DNA of 64,000 bases, from contig CAKROW010000005.1 of assembly GCA_934373235.1 (NCBI GenBank), positions 19,026-83,025 on the forward strand. The letters are read 5' to 3'. This stretch comes from an uncultured Blautia sp. Lineage in GTDB: Bacteria > Bacillota > Clostridia > Lachnospirales > Lachnospiraceae. The translations under genes and the position numbers were made by a program. Of the stretch, positions 24,376 to 33,158 are shown piece by piece. The notes under the pieces were generated by a model. The model was not told where the DNA came from and ran no database searches. It saw only the letters and a program-made list of their open reading frames with translations. Numbering within the stretch: the first letter of the stretch is position 1; every line of letters starts with the position of its first letter.

Positions 24376-26373
24376 ATGTTTGGAATTATCTATCTTATCT
24401 TATGTATACTGACAGGACTTGAAGCAGCGGGAGGTCTGCTTCTGCACAGAACAACAGGAAATGTAAATGCGCTGTGGGTGAAACTGCCTGCAGCGTTTGG
24501 AACCGGTATTTTACTTATGACATGGCCGGTTTATATCATTTCCTGGATCGTAAGTGTGTGTGCAGGAGCGGAAACTCCGCTTTTTTACGGTAATCTGGCA
24601 GTGATGGCTGCAGCAGCATTTATCCTGGCGGTCCTGTATATCCGAAGGAAACAGAAAGGAAAGCCATTATTTCGGGTAATGGACGATGCGGCCCGGATAA
24701 ACCGGACTACGAAAAAAGAGATCATATTTTTTCTCATACTGGCCGTATTTATAACAGGGATGATGTTCTACGTGTTTCATGTGAAAGACGGAAGACTGTA
24801 TTCAGGTTTTACAGTATTTGGAGATTATGCGCCCCATACTGCAATGATGAGATCCTTTTCCAGAGGAAATAATTTTCCCACACAGTATCCACATTATGGC
24901 GGGGCAGATGTAAAATACCATTTTATGTTCCAGTTTCTTGTGGGAAACCTGGAATATTTGGGAATAAGACTGGATCTGGGATATAATCTGGTAAGTATTC
25001 TTTCACTGCTTGGTTTTCTTATGATCCTGTATTCCATATGTTACAGAATATTTCACAGCTTCTGGGCGGGCTGTGTGAGTATTATACTGTTTGTATTCAG
25101 GAGCGGAACTGCTGTATGGAGATTTCTGTGGGAACATATGCAGGCAGGTGATCTTCTGTCCACTCTTGAGGAGAATACCTCCTTTATCGGTTACACAGCT
25201 AATGAGAACTGGGGACTGTGGAATTTTAATGTTTACCTTAACCAGAGACATCTTGCATTTGGGCTTCTGATCGCGGCACTGGCAGTGTGGATCTATATGG
25301 ACTGGGTGGAAGCTTCAGGCGCACAGGAGGAGAAGGGGCTGGAATGGCTGAAAGATCGTTTTTTTACAAAGGAAGCCTGGATGTTCCGGGACTGGAAGTG
25401 TGGGGCACTGACCGGAATTTTTATGGGAATGATCGCATTCTGGAACGGGGCAGCGCTGATCGGCGGACTTCTGATCCTTCTTGGGTTTGCCATATTTTCT
25501 GACGGCAAGCTTGATTATGCACTGACAGCATTGATCGCGGTGATTCTTTCCGGGATACAGAGCAGCAGTTTTATTTCAGGTTCAGCCATGAGTCCGGCTT
25601 TTTACTGGGGATTCCTGGCAGACAACAGGAGTCTTCCGGGAGTTGCCTGGTACCTTATTCAGATCAGTGGGGTATTTTTTCTGGGGCTTATTGTTGTGGC
25701 AGTATTTCTGAAAAGGACAGAGAGAATTTTTCTTATGGGATTTGTTTTTCCTCTGTTTTTTGCCTTTCTTGTATCTCTTACACCGGATATCAATGTGAAT
25801 CATAAATATGTGATGATCTCTTATGCTTTTGCAACGGTATTCTGGGGAGGAATGCTGCGCAGGCTATGGAAACCTGGAGGAAATGGAATTAAAATACTGG
25901 CTGTGAGAACTGCCTGTGTTTTTTTCAGTATATTTATGACAGCAACCGGACTTTATGATTTTGTGATCATTATAAGGGATAATGATACTAATCACAGGAT
26001 GTGGGTAGATATGAACAGCAGTCTTACAGACTGGCTCAGTGCTAACCTGAAGAAAGATGATCTGATCCTTACACCGGAATATACTATGAACGACGTGACC
26101 ATGTCCGGTGTGATGATGTACTGTGGATGGCCGTATTATGCCTGGTCTGCAGGTTACGATACCTATTACAGAGCCGGACAGGCACAGATCATCTATTCCA
26201 CAACAGATAAGGAGCTTCTGGAAAGCACAGTAGCCCGGGAAAAGATCACCTACATTCTGTACGAAGACGGAATGGAATTTGAACAGCAGCAATGCCGGGA
26301 GGATATTATCAAAGAAATATATCCACTGGTTTACACTTCAGAGGATGGGAGAATAAGGATTTATGAAACATGA
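24376..26373 (+). CDS. Multi-pass membrane protein, putative GT-C glycosyltransferase
   Basis: 665-residue protein with about 12-14 hydrophobic segments and an extracytoplasmic C-terminal region from about residue 545. The first long loop reads FGDYAPHTAMMRSF, with the acidic/His pair expected at the catalytic site of GT-C enzymes that use polyprenol-phosphate sugars. Its overall layout parallels the DUF2298 protein two genes downstream (both contain YHF/YYYGGQ-type segments after the first loop). The stop overlaps the GT2 gene by 11 bases. I predict transfer of a lipid-linked sugar outside the cell; acceptor and sugar are unknown. Confidence 0.7.
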   Translation: MFGIIYLILCILTGLEAAGGLLLHRTTGNVNALWVKLPAAFGTGILLMTWPVYIISWIVSVCAGAETPLFYGNLAVMAAAAFILAVLYIRRKQKGKPLFRVMDDAARINRTTKKEIIFFLILAVFITGMMFYVFHVKDGRLYSGFTVFGDYAPHTAMMRSFSRGNNFPTQYPHYGGADVKYHFMFQFLVGNLEYLGIRLDLGYNLVSILSLLGFLMILYSICYRIFHSFWAGCVSIILFVFRSGTAVWRFLWEHMQAGDLLSTLEENTSFIGYTANENWGLWNFNVYLNQRHLAFGLLIAALAVWIYMDWVEASGAQEEKGLEWLKDRFFTKEAWMFRDWKCGALTGIFMGMIAFWNGAALIGGLLILLGFAIFSDGKLDYALTALIAVILSGIQSSSFISGSAMSPAFYWGFLADNRSLPGVAWYLIQISGVFFLGLIVVAVFLKRTERIFLMGFVFPLFFAFLVSLTPDINVNHKYVMISYAFATVFWGGMLRRLWKPGGNGIKILAVRTACVFFSIFMTATGLYDFVIIIRDNDTNHRMWVDMNSSLTDWLSANLKKDDLILTPEYTMNDVTMSGVMMYCGWPYYAWSAGYDTYYRAGQAQIIYSTTDKELLESTVAREKITYILYEDGMEFEQQQCREDIIKEIYPLVYTSEDGRIRIYET

Positions 26374-27073
26374 CAGCTTGTACATTATTATGCCTGCCTA
26401 CAATGAAGAAAAAAACATCGGAGATGTGATACAGCAGTGGTATCCGGTAGTGGAAACCATTGGCAATGACAGCAGGCTTGTGATCTTAAACGATGGAAGT
26501 AAAGATTCGACTTACCGTAAAATACAGGAATATGAGAATCAATATGACAGGCTTATTGGCATTGATAAAGAAAATGAAGGTCACGGAGGAACTATTTTAC
26601 GAGGCTATCACTATGCTATTGAAGCAGGGGCTGATTATATTTTTCAGACAGATTCAGACGGACAGACTCTTCCCGAGGAATTCTGGCAGTTCTGGGAGAA
26701 GAGGCGGGATTGCGGACTTCTTATCGGAAACCGTAAGGGCCGGGAAGATGGAATTTCCAGAGTGGTGGTAACAAAGGTGCTGCGTCTGGTTATATTTATG
26801 ACCTTCGGAGTGTGGGTAAAGGATGCAAACACACCCTATCGCCTTATGCGAAGCAGACAGCTTGAGAAGGTCCTGAAACGGATCCCGGAGGGATTCTTTT
26901 TATCAAATGTACTTATGACAGTGATCTATGAGAAACATCATCTTCATGTGGAATATATTCCTATTACATTTCGTCCGCGCCAGGGTGGGAAAAATTCCAT
27001 CAATATGAAAAGGATCGTGAAGATCGGCAGACAGGCAATGGGAGATTTTCTGCGCCTGCGCAGCCGGATATGA
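26363..27073 (+). CDS. GT2 glycosyltransferase, polyprenol-phosphate type
   Basis: 236-residue cytosolic family 2 glycosyltransferase. PAYNEEKNIG starts the nucleotide-sugar domain, NDGSKDST is the first acidic motif, QTDSDGQ the metal-binding DxD-type motif, and the short C-terminus (RPRQGGKNSI) is typical of dolichol/polyprenol-phosphate sugar synthases. No membrane domain is fused. The gene sits between two multi-pass membrane proteins with overlapping or near-contiguous reading frames. The likely role is to make the lipid-phosphate sugar donor that they use (inference). Confidence 0.85.
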   Translation: MKHDSLYIIMPAYNEEKNIGDVIQQWYPVVETIGNDSRLVILNDGSKDSTYRKIQEYENQYDRLIGIDKENEGHGGTILRGYHYAIEAGADYIFQTDSDGQTLPEEFWQFWEKRRDCGLLIGNRKGREDGISRVVVTKVLRLVIFMTFGVWVKDANTPYRLMRSRQLEKVLKRIPEGFFLSNVLMTVIYEKHHLHVEYIPITFRPRQGGKNSINMKRIVKIGRQAMGDFLRLRSRI

Positions 27074-27092
27074 TATGGGAGGAAACAGACAG

Positions 27093-29345
27093 ATGAGTGA
27101 AAAAATAAAAAAGATACTGCCTGAGACTGTGATCGCTGTGGTACTTGTGGCATTGTCGGCATTTCTTTTAAAGGGAGATGTATGGACGTTCTGGACCTGG
27201 TGTCTGTTGGCACTTTTTATGGGAATGATCGCCATGCCTGTAACTGGAAAGCTTTTTGAAAACTTTGAGGATAAAGGCTGGCTCTTTTCAAAAGTCCTGG
27301 CAATTGCAGTGACAGGATTTCTTACATGGTTTTTGGTTGCCATAGAGGTACTTCCTTTTACAGCAGTGACCTGCATTGCGGTCTCACTTGTATGTGGAGC
27401 CGGATGTGTAGTGCTTTTTCATTATCAGCTCAAAAAAGGGGAAATCTGTTATCCGGAAGGCCGGATGTCCCTGGTATTCAGGGAAGAGCTTCTGTTTTTG
27501 GCAGTATTTCTTCTGTGGACATATGTGGCAGGATTTCATCCACAGGCCTATGGAACCGAAAAGTTTATGGATTATGGATTTATGGAAGCGATGATGCGCA
27601 GTAAGACATTACCGGCCAGAGATCTGTGGTATTCAGAAGGAACCATCAATTATTATTATGGTGGTCAGTATTTTGCAGTATTTCTCACCAAGCTTTCCGG
27701 TAGCAGAGTTGAGCTTACATATAATCTTATGAGAACTTTTGTGGCTGCTTTTGGGTTTGTACTGCCGTTTTCCCTGGTGAGACAGCTTCTGAGAGATCGC
27801 CTGACAGGCAGACTTCAGGGGAAGACAGCATATATTCCGTCTGTAGCCGGATTTACTGCAGGAACTGCAGTTTCTATTGCCGGAAATGGCCATTATATTG
27901 TGTACCGTTGTGTGCTGCCTCTGATCCACAAGATTCAGGGAGTAGCAGAAACCGGGAGCTACTGGTTCCCGGATGCAACCCGTTATATAGGTTATAATCC
28001 ACTGAATGAGGAAGATCAGACTATCCATGAATTTCCCTGCTATTCTTTTGTGCTGGGAGATCTTCATGCACATGTGGTTAATGTAATGTTTGTACTTCTG
28101 GTCATTGGACTCCTTTATACCTGGATGAAGAAAATGCGTACCGGAGAAGCTGTCTATACAAAGATGAAGGGCAGGGAATTCTGGCTCAGGCAGATTTGTA
28201 TGCCCCATATTCTTCTGGTATCTGTACTTCTTGGAATGTTTCAGTGGACGAATTACTGGGATTTTGTGATCTACTTTGTGGTTTCCGGTGGAGTGATCCT
28301 TTTTACAAATATCGTGCAGTTTGAAGGCAGGATTTCCAGGATCCTTGTAGTGACAGCGGCACAGGCTGCGGAAATGGTAGTGATCTCCTATCTGGTGATC
28401 CTTCCTTTTACCTTAAAATTCAAGACAATGGTACAGGGAGTTGCCCTGGCACAGCATCATTCCCTTTTCTATCAGCTTGTGATCCTCTGGGGGCTTCCGG
28501 TGATCCTTACAGTGACCCTTATTGTGTCTGTTCTTTTGGAAAAACTCAGGGGAATGAAAAAGAAAAGCATCTACAGGCTTCTGGAAGCAGTATCTGTGCC
28601 GGATCTTTTTGCTGTGATCCTGGGGCTGTGTGCGATAGGACTGGTGATGATCCCGGAGCTTGTATATGTACGGGATATTTATGAAAAGGGTAATGCAAGA
28701 GCCAATACCATGTTTAAGCTTACCTATCAGGCTTACATCATGTTCGGAATGGTTATGGGATATGGAATTTACAGACTTCTACTTGTATCCAAACAGAAGA
28801 TATTCAAGATCCTTGCAGGCATCGGTCTGTTTTTACTGATATGGACAGTTGGCTATTTTGGAAATGCGGTACATGCCTGGTTTGGGGATGTGTGGAAACC
28901 GTCACAGTATCAGGGGCTGGATGCAACAACATTCCTGGAAACCGATTTTTCGGAGGATGCTGCAGCGATTCACTGGCTTAAGGAAAATATCCAGGGTTCA
29001 CCAGTGGTTCTGGAGGCAAACGGAGACAGTTATTCCGGGTTTGAGCGTGTATCAGCTTCAACCGGATTGCCAACAGTACTTGGCTGGTATGTTCACGAGT
29101 GGCTCTGGAGAAATGATGTGCCGGATCTGAATCAGAAAAGTGAGGAGATCAGGACAATTTATACATCCACAGAAGAATCCCAGGTGAGAAGCCTGATCCA
29201 GAGATATGATATTTCCTATATTTTTGTAGGTTCCAAAGAGAAAGAAAAATACGGAACAGATCTGAACGATGGCATGATCCAGAGCCTTGGTGAGATCGTG
29301 TTTACAGATGCTTCTTCAGGAACATATATTGTGAAAGTCGATTGA
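27093..29345 (+). CDS. DUF2298 family membrane protein, putative GT-C transferase
   Basis: 750-residue protein with many transmembrane segments. FMDYGFMEAMMRSKTLPARD, INYYYGGQY and GDLHAHV are hallmarks of DUF2298 (the YYY membrane family of archaea, Chloroflexi and some Firmicutes), thought to have a GT-C fold. A C-terminal extracytoplasmic region (about 615-750) resembles that of the first membrane protein. ATG at 27093 follows GGGAGG; ATG at 27075 does not. It closes the three-gene island, and the next promoter overlaps its stop codon. Substrate is unknown. Confidence 0.8.
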   Translation: MSEKIKKILPETVIAVVLVALSAFLLKGDVWTFWTWCLLALFMGMIAMPVTGKLFENFEDKGWLFSKVLAIAVTGFLTWFLVAIEVLPFTAVTCIAVSLVCGAGCVVLFHYQLKKGEICYPEGRMSLVFREELLFLAVFLLWTYVAGFHPQAYGTEKFMDYGFMEAMMRSKTLPARDLWYSEGTINYYYGGQYFAVFLTKLSGSRVELTYNLMRTFVAAFGFVLPFSLVRQLLRDRLTGRLQGKTAYIPSVAGFTAGTAVSIAGNGHYIVYRCVLPLIHKIQGVAETGSYWFPDATRYIGYNPLNEEDQTIHEFPCYSFVLGDLHAHVVNVMFVLLVIGLLYTWMKKMRTGEAVYTKMKGREFWLRQICMPHILLVSVLLGMFQWTNYWDFVIYFVVSGGVILFTNIVQFEGRISRILVVTAAQAAEMVVISYLVILPFTLKFKTMVQGVALAQHHSLFYQLVILWGLPVILTVTLIVSVLLEKLRGMKKKSIYRLLEAVSVPDLFAVILGLCAIGLVMIPELVYVRDIYEKGNARANTMFKLTYQAYIMFGMVMGYGIYRLLLVSKQKIFKILAGIGLFLLIWTVGYFGNAVHAWFGDVWKPSQYQGLDATTFLETDFSEDAAAIHWLKENIQGSPVVLEANGDSYSGFERVSASTGLPTVLGWYVHEWLWRNDVPDLNQKSEEIRTIYTSTEESQVRSLIQRYDISYIFVGSKEKEKYGTDLNDGMIQSLGEIVFTDASSGTYIVKVD

Positions 29346-29371
29346 CAGTATTTTGGATAAGCCTGTATAAT
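29342..29371 (+). promoter_or_regulatory. Promoter of the HD-domain gene
   Basis: TTGACA and TATAAT, both perfect, are separated by 18 bases. The -35 box overlaps the stop codon of the preceding gene. Confidence 0.75.
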
Positions 29372-29413
29372 AAAAATATGGATTTTCATAATAAATGACA
29401 GGAGGCAGGGCTT

Positions 29414-29995
29414 ATGGACAGACTTAACAGATTATATATGGAAATGATTCAGTATTATCAGGGGAGTCCGAAACAGATTCAGCATTTGGCGAAGGTTCAC
29501 AGTTTTTCCAGACTGATCGGCCAGAAAGAAGGACTGGATGAGAAGACTCTTTATACACTGGAAGCTGCTGCACTGGTTCACGATATCGGAATCAAACCGG
29601 GAATGGAGAGGTATGGACGTTCTGATGGCAAGATCCAGGAGAAACTGGGACCGGCTGCGGCAGAGCGGATGCTTGGGGAGCTTGGATTTGAGAAGGATGT
29701 GAGCGAGCGGGTTTCGTATCTGGTTGGTCATCATCATACTTATGAGAATATTGACGGGATCGATTATCAGATCCTTGTAGAAGCTGATTTTCTGGTGAAT
29801 TATTTTGAAGATGATATTTCAGCAGATCATATCAGAAACAGTGTGCAGAAGATATTCAAAACAGAAACAGGTAAGAAAATTGCAGAGGAAATGTTTTTTC
29901 CGAAGCCGTTTGAGAAGTCTGAGACATGGGCACAGGATGCACTTCAGGATCTGGAAGATTTCATTGAAGAGCAGGGAGTATATATCAGACAGTAA
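29414..29995 (+). CDS. HD-domain phosphohydrolase
   Basis: 193-residue cytosolic protein of the HD superfamily. Metal ligands are visible in order: His of HLAKVHSF, the HD pair in LVHDIGIK, and later GHHHTYENIDGIDY with EADFLVNY. Members hydrolyse nucleotides or phospho-compounds, but this subgroup is uncharacterised. AGGAGG precedes the start. It is 12 bases upstream of the Sua5 gene and likely co-transcribed with it, rpiB and the dCMP deaminase. Confidence 0.87.
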   Translation: MDRLNRLYMEMIQYYQGSPKQIQHLAKVHSFSRLIGQKEGLDEKTLYTLEAAALVHDIGIKPGMERYGRSDGKIQEKLGPAAAERMLGELGFEKDVSERVSYLVGHHHTYENIDGIDYQILVEADFLVNYFEDDISADHIRNSVQKIFKTETGKKIAEEMFFPKPFEKSETWAQDALQDLEDFIEEQGVYIRQ

Positions 29996-30007
29996 TGGAG
30001 TAATAAA

Positions 30008-31057
30008 ATGAAAGCAGAAATAGCAGTAATGACAACAGAGAATGTGGATGCGGACGCCATTGCCAGGGGTGGAGAAATCCTTAAAAAAGGTGGTCTTGTA
30101 GCATTTCCCACAGAAACCGTATATGGCCTGGGCGGCAATGCACTGGACCCGGAAGCATCAAAGAAAATCTATGCAGCAAAGGGAAGGCCTTCCGATAATC
30201 CTCTGATCGTACATATTGCAGATATAAAGGATCTTAAGAAGGTGGCAGCAGAGGTGCCGGAGAAGGCGCAGATCCTGGCTGATAAATACTGGCCGGGTCC
30301 TCTTACGATGATCCTTCCCAAGGCAGATATCGTACCTTCTGAGACAACCGGGGGACTGGACAGTGTGGCTGTGCGGTTCCCAAGTGACCGGATCGCACAG
30401 GCGCTGATCCTTGCAGGAGGGGGATTTGTAGCAGCACCAAGTGCTAATACATCCGGACGCCCCAGCCCGACAACTGCAGGTCATGTGATCGAGGATCTGG
30501 GAGATAAGATCGATATGATCATTGATGGAGGACAGGTGTGTATAGGTCTGGAATCAACCATTGTTGATTTTACGGAGGATGTTCCGGTAGTTTTAAGACC
30601 AGGATATATTTCTCTGGAGATGCTTCAGGAAACACTGGGTGATGTACGTATGGACAGGGGACTGATAAGTCCTGACAGCAAAGTGCACCCCAAGGCGCCG
30701 GGAATGAAATACAGACATTATGCGCCTAAGGCTGATCTTACTATTATAGAAGGTGAAGCTGAGAATGTGATCCGGGAAATCCTCAGGAGAACAGACGAAG
30801 CTCTGGCAAAAGACAAAAAAGTTGGAATTATCGCAACAGATGAGACAAAAGACAGATACACAGAAGGTATTGTAAAGAGTATCGGAAGCAGGGATCAGGA
30901 GGAGACCATAGCACATCATCTCTATGAGGTCCTTCGGGATTTTGACAGTTGTAATGTAAGCGAGATTTACTCAGAGGCTTTTTATACACCAAGGATGGGA
31001 CAGGCGATTATGAATCGGCTTCTGAAGGCTGCAGGCCACAAAATTATCAAAGTATAA
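30008..31057 (+). CDS. L-threonylcarbamoyladenylate synthase (Sua5 type)
   Basis: 349-residue enzyme making threonylcarbamoyl-AMP from threonine, bicarbonate and ATP for the t6A37 modification of ANN-decoding tRNAs. The YrdC domain (about 10-210) has GGLVAFPTETVYGLGGNA, KGRPSDNPLIVHI and SANTSGRPSPT. A C-terminal Sua5 domain (about 235-349) follows PGMKYRHYAPKA, distinguishing it from short TsaC. It lies in an apparent operon with the HD protein and rpiB. Confidence 0.94.
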   Translation: MKAEIAVMTTENVDADAIARGGEILKKGGLVAFPTETVYGLGGNALDPEASKKIYAAKGRPSDNPLIVHIADIKDLKKVAAEVPEKAQILADKYWPGPLTMILPKADIVPSETTGGLDSVAVRFPSDRIAQALILAGGGFVAAPSANTSGRPSPTTAGHVIEDLGDKIDMIIDGGQVCIGLESTIVDFTEDVPVVLRPGYISLEMLQETLGDVRMDRGLISPDSKVHPKAPGMKYRHYAPKADLTIIEGEAENVIREILRRTDEALAKDKKVGIIATDETKDRYTEGIVKSIGSRDQEETIAHHLYEVLRDFDSCNVSEIYSEAFYTPRMGQAIMNRLLKAAGHKIIKV

Positions 31058-31083
31058 AAATATTTTTCAGGAGGGAACGAAAA

Positions 31084-31512
31084 ATGATAGCACTTGGATG
31101 TGATCACGGCGGATATGAGCTGATGCAGGAGGTAAAAAAACACCTTGAGGAGAGGGGAATCCAGTACAGGGACTTTGGCTGTGACGGTACAGGTTCTGTA
31201 GATTACCCTGTCTATGGCAAAAAAGTAGCACAGGCCATTGTTGACGGTGAATGTGATAAAGGTATTCTGATATGCGGAACAGGAATCGGCATTTCCATCA
31301 CAGCCAACAAATTTAAGGGAATCCGTGCCGCACTTTGCACAGACTGTTTCTGTGCGGAGGCTACAAGACTTCACAATGACGCAAATGTACTGGCTATGGG
31401 AGGACGCGTAGTAGGTCCGGGACTTGCACTTAAGATCGTAGATACATTTCTGGATACACCGTTTTCCGGAGATGAGAGACATATCAGACGTATCGGCATG
31501 ATCGAAGACTGA
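31084..31512 (+). CDS. rpiB: Ribose-5-phosphate isomerase B
   Basis: 142-residue enzyme interconverting ribose 5-phosphate and ribulose 5-phosphate. GCDHGGYELM, YPVYGKKVA and CGTGIGISITANK are characteristic of the RpiB/LacAB family. Cys at about residue 62 (ILICGTG) is the catalytic base position. CGTG rather than a LacA/LacB-like loop, and the nucleotide-metabolism context, favour RpiB over galactose-6-phosphate or allose isomerase. AGGAGG precedes the start; the dCMP deaminase follows after 22 bases. Confidence 0.92.
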   Translation: MIALGCDHGGYELMQEVKKHLEERGIQYRDFGCDGTGSVDYPVYGKKVAQAIVDGECDKGILICGTGIGISITANKFKGIRAALCTDCFCAEATRLHNDANVLAMGGRVVGPGLALKIVDTFLDTPFSGDERHIRRIGMIED

Positions 31513-31534
31513 TACAGGAAAAGAGGGTTTTTAC

Positions 31535-32029
31535 ATGGAGAAAAAGGGACAGAAAAGAAATGATTATCTTTCCTGGGATGAATATTTTATGGGGGTAGCC
31601 ATACTTTCCGGAATGAGGTCAAAGGATCCTCACTCGCAGGTTGGTGCATGTATTGTCAGTGAGGATAATAAGATCCTGTCCATGGGATATAACGGATTTC
31701 CCAAGGGCTGCTCGGATGATGAGTTTCCCTGGGGAAGAGAGGGAGATGCCCTGAATACAAAATATCTGTATGTGACACACAGTGAACTTAATGCGATCCT
31801 GAATTACAGAGGGGGAAGCCTTGAGGGAGCCAAACTTTATGTGTCACTTTTTCCCTGCAATGAGTGTGCCAAAGCCATTATTCAGGCGGGAATCAGGACA
31901 ATTGTTTATGACTGTGACAAATATGCAGACACCCCTTCTGTGATCGCATCAAAAAAAATGCTGAATGCTGCAGGTGTGCGGTATTACCGCTACAACAGAA
32001 CAGACAGGGAGATTAAGATCAAGGTCTGA
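31535..32029 (+). CDS. Deoxycytidylate deaminase
   Basis: 164-residue zinc enzyme of the dCMP deaminase/ComEB group, converting dCMP to dUMP for thymidylate synthesis. HSELNAI contains the zinc His and catalytic Glu, and PCNECAKAI the two zinc cysteines. DPHSQVGACIV and MGYNGFPKGCSD are the phosphate- and base-binding segments of the family. It ends the 29.4-32.0 kb operon. Confidence 0.93.
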   Translation: MEKKGQKRNDYLSWDEYFMGVAILSGMRSKDPHSQVGACIVSEDNKILSMGYNGFPKGCSDDEFPWGREGDALNTKYLYVTHSELNAILNYRGGSLEGAKLYVSLFPCNECAKAIIQAGIRTIVYDCDKYADTPSVIASKKMLNAAGVRYYRYNRTDREIKIKV

Positions 32030-32081
32030 GATTCTGTACAGACAAAGAATGATTTTGAAAAAAATACAATTGGTTTGAATT

Positions 32082-32111
32082 TTGATAAAAAGATCAGATT
32101 TATGATATAAG
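32082..32111 (+). promoter_or_regulatory. Candidate promoter of the glucoside operon
   Basis: TTGATA and TATAAG are separated by 18 bases, about 125 bases upstream of the ROK kinase gene. Confidence 0.45.
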
Positions 32112-32167
32112 AAAACTGCTTTTTCCGTTATATTATGTATTGAACAAAGAAGGCAAAAAACAACGGG

Positions 32168-32207
32168 ACGGACATCATATCCTTGCTGGATTTCAGATGT
32201 CCGTTTC
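32168..32207 (+). promoter_or_regulatory. Leader hairpin of the glucoside operon
   Basis: ACGGACATC and GATGTCCGT form a 9-bp stem with a 19-base loop, followed by TTTCG, 28 bases before the kinase start. It could be a weak attenuator. No BglG-type antiterminator sequence is recognised. Confidence 0.4.
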
Positions 32208-32234
32208 GTGATATAAATGAAAAGGGGAAAAGTC

Positions 32235-33158
32235 ATGAAGAAATATCTTGTTTTTGATATTGGTGGAACTTTTATCAAATATGCCCTGATGAATGAGGAA
32301 ACGGAGATTCTGGAGAAAGATAAGGTTCCCACACCATATTACGAAGATCACACAAAAGAAGATTTTTATCAGGTAATGGATACAATAGTTGAGAAGTACC
32401 GTGATCAGATCGAGGGTATCGCTATCAGTATGCCTGGAATGTTGGACAACCAAAACGGACATTGTGTTACTGCCGGAATGTTGGGATATCTTGTAGGCGT
32501 GACTGTAGGCGATGAGCTTGAGGCACGTTATGATCTTCCTGTCAGTGTGGAAAACGATGGAAAGTGTGCGGCACTTGCAGAGTTCTGGAAAGGAAGTCTT
32601 AAGGGATGTACCAACGGAGCTGTTGTTGTTCTGGGAACAGGTGTTGCCGGAGGAATCATCATCAATGGCGAGCTTTACCGTGGAAACCGTTTTACAGCGG
32701 GAGAGTACAGCTATGTCTGTGCGATTCCGGAAAGAAAAACAGAGAATGAGGGTTACTGGGGCTTTAACTCCGGTGCGGAAATGCTGGCAAAGGCTGTGGC
32801 AAAGCATACAGGTGCAGACTGGAAGGATTATGATGGACTGAAGATCTTTGAACTTGTAAATAACGGGGAAGAGAAGGCCTGTGCAGGACTTAAGGAATTT
32901 ACTGATTTCCTGGCTGTGCAGATCTACAACCTGAATATTTTCCTGGATCTTGATGTGATCGCAGTAGGCGGTGGAATCAGCCAGCAGCCGGCACTTCATG
33001 AATATCTGAAGAGAAGCGTTGATGAGCTGATCGATGTGAACCCTATACGAAGTATTTCTTCTTATGTACCACAGCCGAAACTTACAAACTGTACATTTTT
33101 CAATGATGCCAATCTGATCGGCGCATTATATCATTTCTTAAGGAGGAGATCAAAATGA
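32235..33158 (+). CDS. ROK-family sugar kinase, probable beta-glucoside kinase
   Basis: 307-residue sugar kinase. FDIGGTFIKYALM is the phosphate-1 loop, ISMPGML the sugar-binding segment, VENDGKCAALAE the base region, and VVLGTGVAGGIIING the phosphate-2 loop. The zinc motif CGCGQ-GC-E of glucokinase/fructokinase ROK proteins is absent, as in some beta-glucoside kinases (BglK type). The stop overlaps a phospho-beta-glucosidase gene (ATGA), which makes a beta-glucoside 6-kinase more likely than a plain glucokinase. ATG at 32235 follows AAGGGG. Confidence 0.85.
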   Translation: MKKYLVFDIGGTFIKYALMNEETEILEKDKVPTPYYEDHTKEDFYQVMDTIVEKYRDQIEGIAISMPGMLDNQNGHCVTAGMLGYLVGVTVGDELEARYDLPVSVENDGKCAALAEFWKGSLKGCTNGAVVVLGTGVAGGIIINGELYRGNRFTAGEYSYVCAIPERKTENEGYWGFNSGAEMLAKAVAKHTGADWKDYDGLKIFELVNNGEEKACAGLKEFTDFLAVQIYNLNIFLDLDVIAVGGGISQQPALHEYLKRSVDELIDVNPIRSISSYVPQPKLTNCTFFNDANLIGALYHFLRRRSK

